Part shown: positions 53,797 to 63,543 of the stretch, piece after piece
Position numbering within the stretch: position 1 is the stretch's first letter
How the letters are laid out: each line of letters begins with the position of its first letter
Origin: Bacteroidetes bacterium GWF2_33_38
GTDB taxonomy: Bacteria; Bacteroidota; Bacteroidia; Bacteroidales; GWF2-33-38
Direction of reading: 5' to 3'
Length of the DNA: 64,000 bases
Assembly: GCA_001769505.1 (NCBI GenBank)
Contig: MEOF01000039.1
Location: forward strand, 1-64,000
Program-made: the position numbers and the translations under genes
Notes under the pieces: model-generated
Told to the model about the DNA's origin: nothing
Database searches by the model: none
What the model saw: only the letters and a program-made list of their open reading frames with translations

Positions 53797-54608
53797 TTAT
53801 TTTTGCATAAAACCGTATGAGATGTAATTCCGATTTTTTTCAATAATTCAAAAACCTCTTGTCGCCCTTTTGATAATTCATCTACATGATGTGTATCGGA
53901 ATTAACTACAATCGGAATTCTGTGTTCTTTACACAAATTTAAAATATACGTTGATGGATAAAATTCTTCGGTTAGCTTTTTATAATATCCTCGAGTATTA
54001 ATTTCGATTAAACATTGACTTTCTTTAACAATTTCGATTGTTTTTTCAATCTCGGCTTTATACCAATTGTCGTTTTCGTTGAAGTAACAATTATTTTTAT
54101 TGAATTTTTTTACCAAATCTAAATGTCCGATAATGTTAGGTTTTTCGACTTGAAGCATTTGTCGAATAGCTTCAAAATAGGTTTTAACAGCATTTTCAAC
54201 ATTAGAATTGAATAAAGAACGAACCCCTTTTTCGAAAACTTCGGGAGAGGCATCAATGGTCAAAAACTGTTGTTGAAAAATGTTGCTTTCTACGTAATGC
54301 ACCGAGCCAATAATGTAATCGAGCTTGTCGTTTTTGAAATTCGACGCTCCAGCAATGTTGGGAATGAAATCAGCTTCGACTCCTAAATAGATTTCAATTT
54401 CTGCGACATACTGTTTTTGTAATTCTCTAATTTTTTGTTTGTATTCAACAAATCCTTCTTTGCTCATTTGCCATTTAGCACAGAGCGATGTTGGTGCATG
54501 TCCCGAAAATCCGATAGCCTTATAGTTCAACGATATTGCTTTTTTTACAATATCATCAGCCGTGCTTTTGCCGTCGCACCAATTTGTATGTGTGTGATAA
54601 TTATACAT
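53775..54608 (-). CDS. PHP-domain histidinol-phosphatase-like protein
   Basis: The protein has 277 aa. PHP metal motifs are all present: YHTHTNWCDGKS at the N-terminus, GFSGHAP, GVEADFIPN, IIGSVHYVE, IIGHLDLVKKFN and NSDTHHVDEL near the C-terminus. This fits the HisJ-type histidinol-phosphatase family (last-but-one step of histidine synthesis), although the same fold acts on other phosphoesters. No his genes are nearby, so the substrate is not certain. It starts 45 bp downstream of the tandem lipoprotein genes and is followed by the TPR-SpoIIE gene. Confidence 0.85.
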   Translation of the reverse strand: MYNYHTHTNWCDGKSTADDIVKKAISLNYKAIGFSGHAPTSLCAKWQMSKEGFVEYKQKIRELQKQYVAEIEIYLGVEADFIPNIAGASNFKNDKLDYIIGSVHYVESNIFQQQFLTIDASPEVFEKGVRSLFNSNVENAVKTYFEAIRQMLQVEKPNIIGHLDLVKKFNKNNCYFNENDNWYKAEIEKTIEIVKESQCLIEINTRGYYKKLTEEFYPSTYILNLCKEHRIPIVVNSDTHHVDELSKGRQEVFELLKKIGITSHTVLCKNNWIEIDI

Positions 54609-54653
54609 TCGAGTTAAAAGCTTTTTAAGTTCATAAAGTTAAAAGTAGAATGT

Positions 54654-55232
54654 TTATTTTATATAATATTCATGTAAATAAAAAGTATCTAAATTCTCAA
54701 ATGAAACATACTGAATCAATCCAACATTAGGGGCAAACCAATACTTACTATTATGAAAAACAACATCTTTATATTGTAGAGAACTGTCACTATTTAAGTA
54801 AAATATTGGGATAGTGGTTCCTGATATTAATGTATCTGAATCATATGTTGAAGCCATTCTTATTAAATAACTAGCAATACCACTTATAATGAACCTACCG
54901 CCTTCACATTCCATATTATTATTATATTGTGCATTAGCACTATCTTTTTCTCCAATATAATTTGAAAACATTGTAAATGATATTTCATCCCACTCTCTAC
55001 AGTACTCCTGCCTATCTTTTCCTTTATTGTTTTCATAATTTGATATATAGACACTATCTTTTTTCGTAAGGTTTTTATTATAGTAAATCCAATAATTTCC
55101 ATCTTTGAATACTGAAAAATATTTTTCTCCAGTTTCAGGCATTGGACAATAATCTAGTGTTTTACACCTTTTGCAACTATAAAATGATGTAAAGAATAGT
55201 GCTATAACAAAAATGATATAATATTTTTTCAA
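54654..55232 (-). CDS. Small lipoprotein, tandem paralogue B
   Basis: The protein has 192 aa. The signal peptide ends in a lipobox-like TSFYSC (Cys20). The mature part begins KRCKTLDYCPMPETGEKYFS, with a Cys pair, and ends ENLDTFYLHEYYIK. It shares both ends and the central motif NYWIYYNKNLTKKDSVYIS with the adjacent gene at 55229-55807, so the two arose by duplication; the middle portion has diverged. No known family is recognised. The start overlaps the stop of the upstream paralogue by 4 bp. Confidence 0.7.
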   Translation of the reverse strand: MKKYYIIFVIALFFTSFYSCKRCKTLDYCPMPETGEKYFSVFKDGNYWIYYNKNLTKKDSVYISNYENNKGKDRQEYCREWDEISFTMFSNYIGEKDSANAQYNNNMECEGGRFIISGIASYLIRMASTYDSDTLISGTTIPIFYLNSDSSLQYKDVVFHNSKYWFAPNVGLIQYVSFENLDTFYLHEYYIK

Positions 55233-55807
55233 TGTATATAATATTCGTGTAAATAAAAAGTATCTAAACTATTCTTTGAGACATATTGAACGATACCGAT
55301 ATTGGGTGTAAACCAATATTTATCATTGTACTTTATCGTTTTTGAATATTCAAATGTAGAATCATAATTCCAAAAACCAGATAGAATTTCCTGATTTAGC
55401 AGGGTGTCAACATCATTTGCAGAATTAATTTCAACTATAACTCCTTCTGTATAGTTTTTAATTCTAAATACACCTCCATTTCCCATTGTATTTCCAGTAA
55501 AAGTACCAATCAAATAATCGCCGTCATACATAAATGACGAATTTAAATGAAATCTTAAATTATCCCATTCTATACAAAATTCCATTCCATCTTTTTCACG
55601 TGTTATTTCATAATTAGAAATGTAAACGCTATCTTTTTTTGTAAGGTCTTTATTGTAATAAATCCAATAATTATCTTCGTTGAACACAGAAAAATATTTT
55701 TCGGTAGCTTCTGGCATCGGACAATAATCTAAATTTTTACAATGGTAACAACTTGTAAACGAAACAGAGAACATAAAAACAAAAAATGGTATGATTGATA
55801 ATTTCAT
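55229..55807 (-). CDS. Small lipoprotein, tandem paralogue A
   Basis: The protein has 192 aa, the same length as its neighbour. The signal peptide ends in VSFTSC (lipobox; Cys20), followed by HCKNLDYCPMPEATEKYFS and NYWIYYNKDLTKKDSVYIS. The C-terminus is KNSLDTFYLHEYYIH. The middle third is unlike paralogue B, suggesting rapid change on an exposed surface. The function is unknown. It lies 32 bp from the alanine dehydrogenase gene. Confidence 0.7.
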   Translation of the reverse strand: MKLSIIPFFVFMFSVSFTSCYHCKNLDYCPMPEATEKYFSVFNEDNYWIYYNKDLTKKDSVYISNYEITREKDGMEFCIEWDNLRFHLNSSFMYDGDYLIGTFTGNTMGNGGVFRIKNYTEGVIVEINSANDVDTLLNQEILSGFWNYDSTFEYSKTIKYNDKYWFTPNIGIVQYVSKNSLDTFYLHEYYIH

Positions 55808-55839
55808 TATAATCTTTCAACTTTACAAACTTTCCACTC

Positions 55840-57063
55840 CTAAAACGCTGCCATCAATAAATCAATATCTTTTGAGCGAATTCCGAATAATTGACCAATA
55901 TAATCGTTAGTTAAAATTCCGCGATAAACATAAACTCCATTTCGAGTACCATTGTCTTTTTTGAGCAATTGATTCAATCCTCCCGCTTCGCCAACTTGAA
56001 TGACTACATGAGATAAGATATTGCTTAATGCGTATGAAGCTGTCCGAGCCACGCGTGATGCCGTATTTGGAACGCAATAATGAACAACTCCGTGCTTTCT
56101 GAATACTGGATTTTTGTGAGTGGTAAGTTCAGATGTTTCGAAACAACCACCTTGGTCGATGCTTATGTCAATAATTACCGAACCATTTTTCATGTTTTTA
56201 ACCATTTCTTCGGTTACAACAAATCGAGGACCTTGGTCGATTAAACGAATGGCTCCAATAACTACATCTGCTGATTTTAGAGCATTGTTTAACACTTTAG
56301 GATGAATTAATGAGGTAAATATTCGCTGTCCCAAATTGCTTTGAATTCGGCGGAGTTTATACACCGAATTGTCGAAAACACGAACCATTGCACCTAAACC
56401 GAGTGCTGTTCTTGCAGCTGATTCTCCGGCAGTTCCAGCTCCAATAATCACAACTTCGGTTGGATTAACTCCAGTAATTCCTCCAAGCATTTCGCCTTTT
56501 CCTCCATGTTGATTGCTTAAATATTCGGCAGCAATTAGCACCGATGTGCTTCCAACAATTTCGCTCATGGAACGAACAATCGGGAAACTATTATTCTCAT
56601 CTTTAAGCGATTCAAATGAAATGGCAGTAATCTTTTTTTCGACTAGTTTTTCGATATATTCTCTTGTTTGTTGAGTTATGTGTAATGAGGAAATTAAAAT
56701 TTGGTCGCCTACTAAAAAATCCAATTCGTCCAAAGTCATTGGTGCGATTTTAAGTACAATATCGGCTTTATATACGTCCTCTTTTTTGTCGGCAATTATA
56801 GCTCCATACTCACTATAGTGCAAATCAGAAAAATTTGCTACAATTCCGGCGTCTTTTTCAACAATAATTTGATGTCCGTTATTGACAAGAAGCTCAACTC
56901 CGAGTGGAGTTATTGCAACCCGACCTTCATTTGGGTCAATTTCTTTTGGAACACCAATGATATATTTTTTGTTTTTTCTACCGGTTTCCAGTTTTTCTTC
57001 TTGTGGCAATAAGCCTTCTTTGTGTAATGTTATCAGCTTTTGCGACGATTCGTATTTTTCCAT
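55840..57063 (-). CDS. ald: Alanine dehydrogenase
   Basis: The protein has 407 aa from the ATG at 57063; the ATG at 57078 would add only five residues. It has the N-terminal catalytic motif IGVPKEIDPNEGRVAITP and the NAD-binding GAGTAGESAARTALGLGA. The later signature is VIIDISIDQGG and HYCVPNTASRVARTA, as in alanine dehydrogenases and the related alpha subunit of transhydrogenase. It interconverts L-alanine and pyruvate with NAD(H). It is divergent from ispG with a 111-bp gap that has no clear promoter on this strand. Confidence 0.92.
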   Translation of the reverse strand: MEKYESSQKLITLHKEGLLPQEEKLETGRKNKKYIIGVPKEIDPNEGRVAITPLGVELLVNNGHQIIVEKDAGIVANFSDLHYSEYGAIIADKKEDVYKADIVLKIAPMTLDELDFLVGDQILISSLHITQQTREYIEKLVEKKITAISFESLKDENNSFPIVRSMSEIVGSTSVLIAAEYLSNQHGGKGEMLGGITGVNPTEVVIIGAGTAGESAARTALGLGAMVRVFDNSVYKLRRIQSNLGQRIFTSLIHPKVLNNALKSADVVIGAIRLIDQGPRFVVTEEMVKNMKNGSVIIDISIDQGGCFETSELTTHKNPVFRKHGVVHYCVPNTASRVARTASYALSNILSHVVIQVGEAGGLNQLLKKDNGTRNGVYVYRGILTNDYIGQLFGIRSKDIDLLMAAF

Positions 57064-57174
57064 AATCTTGTTTTTCAATTAACAATTTTATTATGATGAA
57101 TTAATTCACAAATTACAAAAAAGATGAAGATATTCAAACAGAATCTGTACAAAAAATAATAACTTGCAGCCTTT

Positions 57175-58899
57175 ATGAAAATTTCTAAGAAAATATTGTA
57201 CTGTAATAGTCTTGTAAATTATTCGAGATTCGACACTCGAGTTGTGAAAGTTGGCGAGATTGAAATGGGTGGAGGAAATATCATCAGAATTCAATCAATG
57301 ACCAACACAAATACGCTTGACACAATTAAAACGGCAGAACAATCTATTCGAATTTTTGAAGCTGGAGGCGAATTAATACGAATTACAGCTCCCGGAATAA
57401 AAGATGCCGAAAACTTATTGAAAATTAAAAATCACATTCGAAACAAAGGGTTTACATTTCCGTTAGTTGCCGACATTCACTTCAATCCATTGGCGGCTGA
57501 AATTTCGGCAAAACATGTTGAAAAAATCAGAATTAATCCGGGTAATTTTGCTGAACGAAAACTTGGAAAAAGCACATATTCAGAAACGGAATTTGAGTTA
57601 GGTCTAAAAAGTATAAATGAAAAATTTATTCCACTTTTAAACATTTGTAAAGAACACAAGACAGCTTTACGAATCGGCATCAATCATGGTTCGCTTTCGG
57701 AGCGAATTATGAGTAAATATGGCGATACGCTTTTGGGAATGGTTGAGTCGGCAATGGAATATATTCGTGTTTGTAAAAACGAAAACTTCTTTAATATAGT
57801 TCTTTCGATTAAGTCGAGCAACACTCAAGTTATGGTTCAGTCTTACAGAATGTTGGCACAGCAAATGAAAAGCGAAGGAATGAATTTTCCTCTACACTTG
57901 GGCGTGACCGAAGCCGGAGATGCAGAAGATGGAAGAATTAAATCGGCTGTGGGAATAGGAGCTTTGCTTGCCGATGGCTTGGGCGATACCATTCGGGTTT
58001 CGCTTACCGAAGATCCTGAAAAAGAAATTCCAATTGCCAAAATACTTGTCGAAAAATATGAAAATCGTACAAATTTAATCACATTTTCAGAGCCGAAAAC
58101 AATCAATTACAATCCCTTTGAATTTAAGCGAAGAGAAAGTTATTCGGTGAAAAATATTGGAAGTAAGCATTCGCCTATTGTAGTTTCAAAAGAAGAATCT
58201 CAAAATGAAACTATTGTTGCAGACTATATTTTATCTCATAATCATGACATAAGTTTTATTGAGATTGACGCCGATTCGGGAGTTGATTTTAATAAACTAA
58301 AACAACTTCCCGATTCCTCGGTATTGCTTGTAAAAACGCACCATAAAAATTACACGGGAAGTATTCGAAATTTCTTTTTCAATTTGGAAAATCACAACAT
58401 AAAAATTCCTATAATTTTAAAATATTCGGACAATTGTAAAACAAAAGATGAATTTATTGTAAATGCCGCCGCCGATTTAGGTTCCATTTTGATTGATGGA
58501 TTTGGCGATGGAATTTTACTGGAATCATCAAAACTTTCAAACGATTTTGCGGTTCAAACCGCATTTGGTATTTTGCAGGCTTGTCGGTTACGCTTTTCAA
58601 AAACCGAATACATTATGTGTCCTTCGTGCGGAAGAACTTTGTTTGATATTCAAGAGGTTGCCGCTAAAGTTAAAGAAAAGACAGGTCATCTAAAGAATTT
58701 AAAAATTGCAGTTATGGGCTGCATTGTAAACGGACCAGGTGAAATGGCAGACGCCGATTATGGTTACATTGGTTCAGGAAACAAAAAGGTAAATCTTTAC
58801 AAAAAGAAAGATCTTGTGAAAAAAGGACTTGCCGAAGAAAATGCAGTTGACGAACTCATCGATTTAATTAAAGAATTTGGCGATTGGGTTAATCCATAG
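57175..58899 (+). CDS. ispG: 4-hydroxy-3-methylbut-2-enyl diphosphate synthase (long IspG)
   Basis: The protein has 574 aa, longer than the roughly 370 aa of proteobacterial IspG because of the inserted middle domain typical of Bacteroidota, Chlamydiae and plants. The N-terminal TIM barrel begins VKVGEIEMGGGN and has QSMTNTNTLDT. The C-terminal Fe-S ligands are in MCPSCGRTLFD and VMGCIVNGPGEMADADYGY. It makes HMBPP in the non-mevalonate isoprenoid pathway. rdgB follows after 24 bp. It is divergent from ald. Confidence 0.96.
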   Translation: MKISKKILYCNSLVNYSRFDTRVVKVGEIEMGGGNIIRIQSMTNTNTLDTIKTAEQSIRIFEAGGELIRITAPGIKDAENLLKIKNHIRNKGFTFPLVADIHFNPLAAEISAKHVEKIRINPGNFAERKLGKSTYSETEFELGLKSINEKFIPLLNICKEHKTALRIGINHGSLSERIMSKYGDTLLGMVESAMEYIRVCKNENFFNIVLSIKSSNTQVMVQSYRMLAQQMKSEGMNFPLHLGVTEAGDAEDGRIKSAVGIGALLADGLGDTIRVSLTEDPEKEIPIAKILVEKYENRTNLITFSEPKTINYNPFEFKRRESYSVKNIGSKHSPIVVSKEESQNETIVADYILSHNHDISFIEIDADSGVDFNKLKQLPDSSVLLVKTHHKNYTGSIRNFFFNLENHNIKIPIILKYSDNCKTKDEFIVNAAADLGSILIDGFGDGILLESSKLSNDFAVQTAFGILQACRLRFSKTEYIMCPSCGRTLFDIQEVAAKVKEKTGHLKNLKIAVMGCIVNGPGEMADADYGYIGSGNKKVNLYKKKDLVKKGLAEENAVDELIDLIKEFGDWVNP

Positions 58900-58923
58900 C
58901 TCACGGCTCTAATCTGTACATAC

Positions 58924-59502
58924 ATGACGAAACTTTTATTTGCTACAAACAACAAACACAAAATCGAGGAAATTCAAAAATTGATTGGAAATAAGTACGA
59001 TATTCTTTTTTTGAAAGATGTGAACATAACAGAAGATATTCCCGAAAACCAACCTACGATTGAAGGAAATGCATCGGAAAAGTCACATTTTATTTACCTT
59101 AAAACTAAGTTTAATTGCTTTGCCGACGATACCGGATTAGAAATTGAAGCTTTGAATGGAGAACCTGGAGTATTCTCGGCTCGTTACGCAGGAAACCATA
59201 AAGATTCCAATGCGAATATGAGGAAAGTATTGGAGAAAATGGAAGGTGTTTCGAATCGAAAAGCTCGTTTTAAAACAGTTATTTCATTAATTATCGATGG
59301 AAATGAACATTTGTTCGAAGGAGTCATAAACGGAAATATTATTGAATCACCACGAGGAAAAGACGGCTTTGGATACGATCCAATTTTTCAACCGATTGGT
59401 TATCACGAAACCTTTGCAGAAATGAGTATGGAACTTAAAAATGAAATCAGTCATCGAGGCTTGGCAACAAAAAAACTAATTGAGTTTTTGAAAAAAATGT
59501 AA
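58924..59502 (+). CDS. rdgB: Non-canonical purine NTP pyrophosphatase (RdgB/HAM1)
   Basis: The protein has 192 aa. Typical motifs are [49 protein letters not shown] and [11 protein letters not shown]. It hydrolyses ITP, dITP and XTP to monophosphates and so keeps them out of nucleic acids. Length is normal. It is 24 bp downstream of ispG and 37 bp upstream of the transglutaminase-like lipoprotein. Confidence 0.96.
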   Translation: MTKLLFATNNKHKIEEIQKLIGNKYDILFLKDVNITEDIPENQPTIEGNASEKSHFIYLKTKFNCFADDTGLEIEALNGEPGVFSARYAGNHKDSNANMRKVLEKMEGVSNRKARFKTVISLIIDGNEHLFEGVINGNIIESPRGKDGFGYDPIFQPIGYHETFAEMSMELKNEISHRGLATKKLIEFLKKM

Positions 59503-59539
59503 AATGCGGTTTTTAGTAATTCTAGCAAAATAAACATTC

Positions 59540-60391
59540 ATGACAAAACTGTTTTTATTCTTGTTTACAATTTATTTTTTTACCTCTTGTGTTCAATTCA
59601 AAAAGGTGGCTACAAGTTTTAATGGTAATTGTCGACAACTTAAAAAGTATTCAAATTATGAATCAAATTCAATTGGTCAACAATCAAAATATATTTTTGA
59701 AAGTAGCGAATTGACAATGTTAAAGCAAGTATATGAGCTGGACAAGCTTGTTGACAAAGACGAATTAGTAACAATAATTAATCTTTTGGAATGGACTCAT
59801 AAGACAATTCCTTACAGTTATGGTTTTAGTGGTGATAAAACAAAATCATTCAGTAATCCAAGAAATGCTTTAACAATGCTAAAAAACAAAGACGACAAAA
59901 ATATGGTATTTGTTTGCAGAGACATGGCTACAGCATTAACAGAAATATATTTATCAATTGGTTTCAAAGCAAGAACTGTAACTTGCATATCACGTTATTT
60001 CAATGACAATGACGTTCATGTTGTGACTGAAGTATATTGCAAGAAATTAAAAAAATGGATTATGGTTGACCCTTCATTTAATGCTTACTTTATAGACAAC
60101 AATAATCAAATATTAAATCTTTGTGAAATTCGCGATCATTTTGCAAATAAACTTGACTTAAAAACCAATTCAAATGTAAATATAAATAATCTTGCTTTTA
60201 ATTCACATAAATATTTAAAGTATATGTCAAGAGTTTGTTTTGACTTTGAAAGAGCGATTGATATTGAATTTGGAATTGAAAATAAATCGGTAAAAAGAAT
60301 GATACTTAATCCAAAAGGTTACTCAAAGAAAAAATATACAGACTCTGAATATTTGCAAATAACAAATAATACAGACTTATTTTGGAATTAG
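59540..60391 (+). CDS. Lipoprotein with transglutaminase-like domain
   Basis: The protein has 283 aa. The signal peptide ends in FFTSC (lipobox, Cys17). A transglutaminase-like core is indicated by the Cys-His-Asp triad order: Cys126 in VFVCRDMATALTEIY, His in NDVHVVTEVYC (about 157) and Asp in WIMVDPSFN (about 175). Such domains cleave or transfer amide bonds or bind peptides; the substrate cannot be told. It has no visible operon partner: rdgB lies upstream and a gene-poor 311 bp downstream. Its codons are AT-richer than its neighbours by eye. Confidence 0.75.
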   Translation: MTKLFLFLFTIYFFTSCVQFKKVATSFNGNCRQLKKYSNYESNSIGQQSKYIFESSELTMLKQVYELDKLVDKDELVTIINLLEWTHKTIPYSYGFSGDKTKSFSNPRNALTMLKNKDDKNMVFVCRDMATALTEIYLSIGFKARTVTCISRYFNDNDVHVVTEVYCKKLKKWIMVDPSFNAYFIDNNNQILNLCEIRDHFANKLDLKTNSNVNINNLAFNSHKYLKYMSRVCFDFERAIDIEFGIENKSVKRMILNPKGYSKKKYTDSEYLQITNNTDLFWN

Positions 60392-60702
60392 TAAATTATA
60401 AAACAATTTGACACAAATTGCTAACAATAAGCAAAAACAACTGCCGAAAAAGTTGGCTCTTGACTCAAAAGTTGAAGGTTGGGCAGTGTGTTTCTGCTTG
60501 TCGCCGTTAACAGAAATAGGTATAGTTATGGACTTTATTAATTTGAAAACCTCGGTATATTCGATATATTTGTATAGTAAAATTTTAAAAGATAGTTGGC
60601 TAATATCAGAATATTCCGAAGAAGTGGATTACTGAAAAAACCTATTATCAAAAAATCATCCAACAAGGATTATATTATAAGCTTTTCAAAAAAAAGATAT
60701 TT
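60392..60702. other. 311-bp intergenic stretch with hairpin and promoter
   Basis: No credible gene is seen; a 75-codon run from a TTG (60408) lacks features and crosses the promoter. CAATTTG-ACA-CAAATTG (60404-60420) is a perfect hairpin after the lipoprotein gene. TTTG (60542-60545) and TATATTTG (60565-60572) form a strong promoter for the gene at 60703. Confidence 0.6.
60542..60572 (+). promoter_or_regulatory. Promoter of the nucleoid-associated-protein gene
   Basis: TTTG (60542-60545), a 19-nt spacer, then TATATTTG (60565-60572): the best match in the window to the phylum's TTTG / TAnnTTTG pattern. Initiation near 60578 gives a leader of about 125 nt. Confidence 0.65.
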
Positions 60703-61746
60703 ATGTTAGATTTTAGCGAAGTGTGTTTGCAGAATATTGTGGTTCACAATGTTGGAAATAAAAGTGCAGAAAGCGGAATCCGATTTTCAAAGTCGGAGTT
60801 TAATATCGAAAATCAAGCCGTAAAAGATATTTTGCTTAAATACTTTTTGTCGTCGTTTAACGCTGATAATTTTTACAATTTTTTTCACGATACTGACATC
60901 AATCTTAACGAGATTTTTTCGTACACGAGTAAAATTTTTGAAAATTCCGAGAATTTGTACGAACAGTCGGTAAATATAGCCAAACATTTGTACGAAAATT
61001 CGAATCATCCTAAAATAAAGGGTGGCGAATTTTATATTGTTTATTTCAGCAATTGCGTGGTTGAAGGAGAGTTGGTTGATGCCTTGGGTTTCTTCAAGTC
61101 GGAAAACAAAGATACTTACATTCGTGTTTATCAACGAGGCGAAAATTTTGAAGTCGATTACGAAAATGGAATCAATATTAACAAACTCGACAAAGGTTGT
61201 TTGATTTACAATACCGAAAAAAATCACGGATATAAAATCAGCATTGTTGACTCGTATAACAAAGGAAATGAAGCTGTTTACTGGCGAGAAGATTTTTTAA
61301 AAATAAAGCCTCGTGAAGACAATTTCTACAGTACCAAAAATACCTTAGAAATGGTGAAAAAATTCAGTAAACACATTGTGAAATCGAACGACGCTGATAA
61401 AAAAGAACAAGTTGAGTTAATAAAACGAACCGAAGAATATTTTACCGAAAAAGAGGAGTTCAATATGGGCGAATTTACTCAAGAAGTAATGCTTAAACCT
61501 GAAATTATTGAAGCGTTTAACGACTACAAACATGTTTACGAAGAAAATCACAATATAAACTCTGAAGAATCGTTTGAAATTTCGGAAAATGCCGTAAAAA
61601 AATCGAAGCAATATTTCAGAAGCATTCTGAAGCTTGATAAAAATTTTCATGTTTATGTACATTCAAAACCCGAATTTTTAGAAAAAGGCTATGATAACGA
61701 AAAACGCATGAAGTTTTACAAACTTTATTTCGACGAAGAGAAATAG
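60703..61746 (+). CDS. Nucleoid-associated protein (NdpA/YejK family)
   Basis: The protein has 347 aa. It matches the 37-kDa nucleoid-associated protein family: QNIVVHNVGNKSAESGIRFS, then HPKIKGGEFYIVYFSNCV and GFFKSENKDTYIRVY in the N-terminal half. The C-terminal half is helical and charged. Family members bind the nucleoid; their role is poorly defined and some are found in defence contexts, though nothing here suggests that. It has its own promoter and is followed after 16 bp by the barrel gene. Confidence 0.8.
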   Translation: MLDFSEVCLQNIVVHNVGNKSAESGIRFSKSEFNIENQAVKDILLKYFLSSFNADNFYNFFHDTDINLNEIFSYTSKIFENSENLYEQSVNIAKHLYENSNHPKIKGGEFYIVYFSNCVVEGELVDALGFFKSENKDTYIRVYQRGENFEVDYENGININKLDKGCLIYNTEKNHGYKISIVDSYNKGNEAVYWREDFLKIKPREDNFYSTKNTLEMVKKFSKHIVKSNDADKKEQVELIKRTEEYFTEKEEFNMGEFTQEVMLKPEIIEAFNDYKHVYEENHNINSEESFEISENAVKKSKQYFRSILKLDKNFHVYVHSKPEFLEKGYDNEKRMKFYKLYFDEEK

Positions 61747-61762
61747 AATTTTTAGAATTTGG

Positions 61763-63463
61763 ATGAAATTATACCCCATCATAGTTTGCTTTTTATTTTT
61801 TTCGACTACGGTATTTTCTCAGAAAAATATCGAGTTATTCATTGAGTATTCCGACTCGTCGATTGTAAAGCATGGTGGAAAGAAAGTCTTTTTTCTCGAT
61901 AGTCTCAAGCTTAATTCGTATTTGGACAATTTCATTGTTGAACAAAAAGCAGAAGGTTATTTAACTTCATCAATTGATCAAATTTCGATAGATTCGACAA
62001 AGGCAACAGTCCAACTATTTACCGGAAATAAGTACACTTGGAAAAATATTTATACAGACTCGATTGAACAGGTATTTTTGAAAAAAAATGGAATACAACT
62101 ATCTCGTTACAATAATAAGTTTTTTGAACAGAATTCATTTTATAATTTAATGAATAAAATTGTTGGTGTGTATGAAAATAATGGTTATCCTTTTACAAAA
62201 ATCCAACTCAATAAAACAACTTTTTATGATAACAAAATCTCGACATTTATCGATATTAAAAAAGATAATCTTTATCGTATTGATAGTGTTAATGCTATTG
62301 GAAATGCAAAAATATCGTCTTCGATTTTATATCATTTAATCGACATTCATCCACACGATATTTACAATGAAACTAAAATCAGAGAAATAGACAAGAAAAT
62401 TAAAAATGTTCCTTACTTGAGGCTGGCAAAATCGGTCGAGGTTTTTTATTCTGACGATGAAGCAAAAATTTTGCTGGAACTCGAAAAACAAAAAGCCAAT
62501 CAGTTTAACGGAATTATTGGTTTTATTCCAAATGCGAATCTCAGCAATAAATTGCTTTTAACAGGCGATTTAAAGCTTTTGATTTATAATCAATTAACAT
62601 TAGGCGAAAAGCTGGATTTCAATTGGCAAAAAATTGATCAGTATTCGCAAAAAGTCGATGCAGGAGTTAATGTTCCTTACTTTTTCAATATCCCAATTGG
62701 TTTTGCCGGAAATTTAAACTTGAACAAGAAAGATACTTCATATTTGAATGTAAATGCCAATTTAGCTGTGCTTTTTCATGTTTCAACCAATAGTTCGATT
62801 GATATTTTTTATCAAAACAAATCGTCAAACGTGTTAAGCGACTACGTGCAAAATATTTCGAATGTTAGCACAAGCTTATTTGGCTTTGGACTAAGTATTC
62901 AAAACCTAGATTACATATACAATCCATCGAACGGAGTTGAGGTAAACATGAAAATAGGAGCAGGCAATAAGAAAGGCGACTCAGAATTGTTGACCGAAAA
63001 ACAACAAACGCAGATTGAAAGTGTAAGCGAAATTCAATTTTACAAAACCATTGTCGGAAATTTGATTTTTAGAGTCCGAAATCAATCGGCATTTATAAAA
63101 CTTTATAACGAAACAAATTATAATTTTTACGAGAATGAAGCTTTTCGTGTAGGAGGACTTAAATCGCTGAGGGGATTCGACGAAGAGGCGATTTTTGCAA
63201 CATCGTATTCGATTTTTACCACCGAGTTAAGATATTTGTTTGAAGAAAATTCGGCTATTTACTTATTCTCAGATGGAGGATATGTAGAAAAAAACTTAAT
63301 CTCCGGATTTGAGTCTGACATGCCTATTGGAATTGGAGCAGGAATTGACTTTGAAACAAAAGCTGGAATTTTTACTCTCAATTATGCATTAGGAAAACAA
63401 TTAGGAAATCCGTTTTCGATACGTTCGGCTAAAATTCATTTAGGCTTTATCAGTAGATTTTAA
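61763..63463 (+). CDS. BamA/TamA-like outer-membrane assembly protein
   Basis: The protein has 566 aa after a signal peptide (MKLYPIIVCFLFFSTTVFSQ). Residues about 60-240 look like POTRA-type repeats (RIDSVNAIGNAKISSSILYH and the preceding repeats), and about 255-566 a 16-strand-type barrel of the bacterial surface antigen family. The conserved substrate-facing RGFDEE (motif GLKSLRGFDEEAIFA) is present and the protein ends in Phe (FISRF), as for BamA substrates. It is shorter than full BamA, so it is probably a TamA-like or accessory insertase. Confidence 0.82.
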   Translation: MKLYPIIVCFLFFSTTVFSQKNIELFIEYSDSSIVKHGGKKVFFLDSLKLNSYLDNFIVEQKAEGYLTSSIDQISIDSTKATVQLFTGNKYTWKNIYTDSIEQVFLKKNGIQLSRYNNKFFEQNSFYNLMNKIVGVYENNGYPFTKIQLNKTTFYDNKISTFIDIKKDNLYRIDSVNAIGNAKISSSILYHLIDIHPHDIYNETKIREIDKKIKNVPYLRLAKSVEVFYSDDEAKILLELEKQKANQFNGIIGFIPNANLSNKLLLTGDLKLLIYNQLTLGEKLDFNWQKIDQYSQKVDAGVNVPYFFNIPIGFAGNLNLNKKDTSYLNVNANLAVLFHVSTNSSIDIFYQNKSSNVLSDYVQNISNVSTSLFGFGLSIQNLDYIYNPSNGVEVNMKIGAGNKKGDSELLTEKQQTQIESVSEIQFYKTIVGNLIFRVRNQSAFIKLYNETNYNFYENEAFRVGGLKSLRGFDEEAIFATSYSIFTTELRYLFEENSAIYLFSDGGYVEKNLISGFESDMPIGIGAGIDFETKAGIFTLNYALGKQLGNPFSIRSAKIHLGFISRF

Positions 63464-63543
63464 ATTCAAAAACGTCTTAAAAATCTTAATCTTTTGTCGA
63501 TTTAGATTACTTGGAGGAAAATATGAATAATCTTCAAATCAAA

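Noticed and set aside
60408..60635. 75-codon ORF starting with TTG
   Set aside because: No signal, domain or codon pattern. It contains the promoter of the next gene and its start is a weak codon right inside a hairpin.
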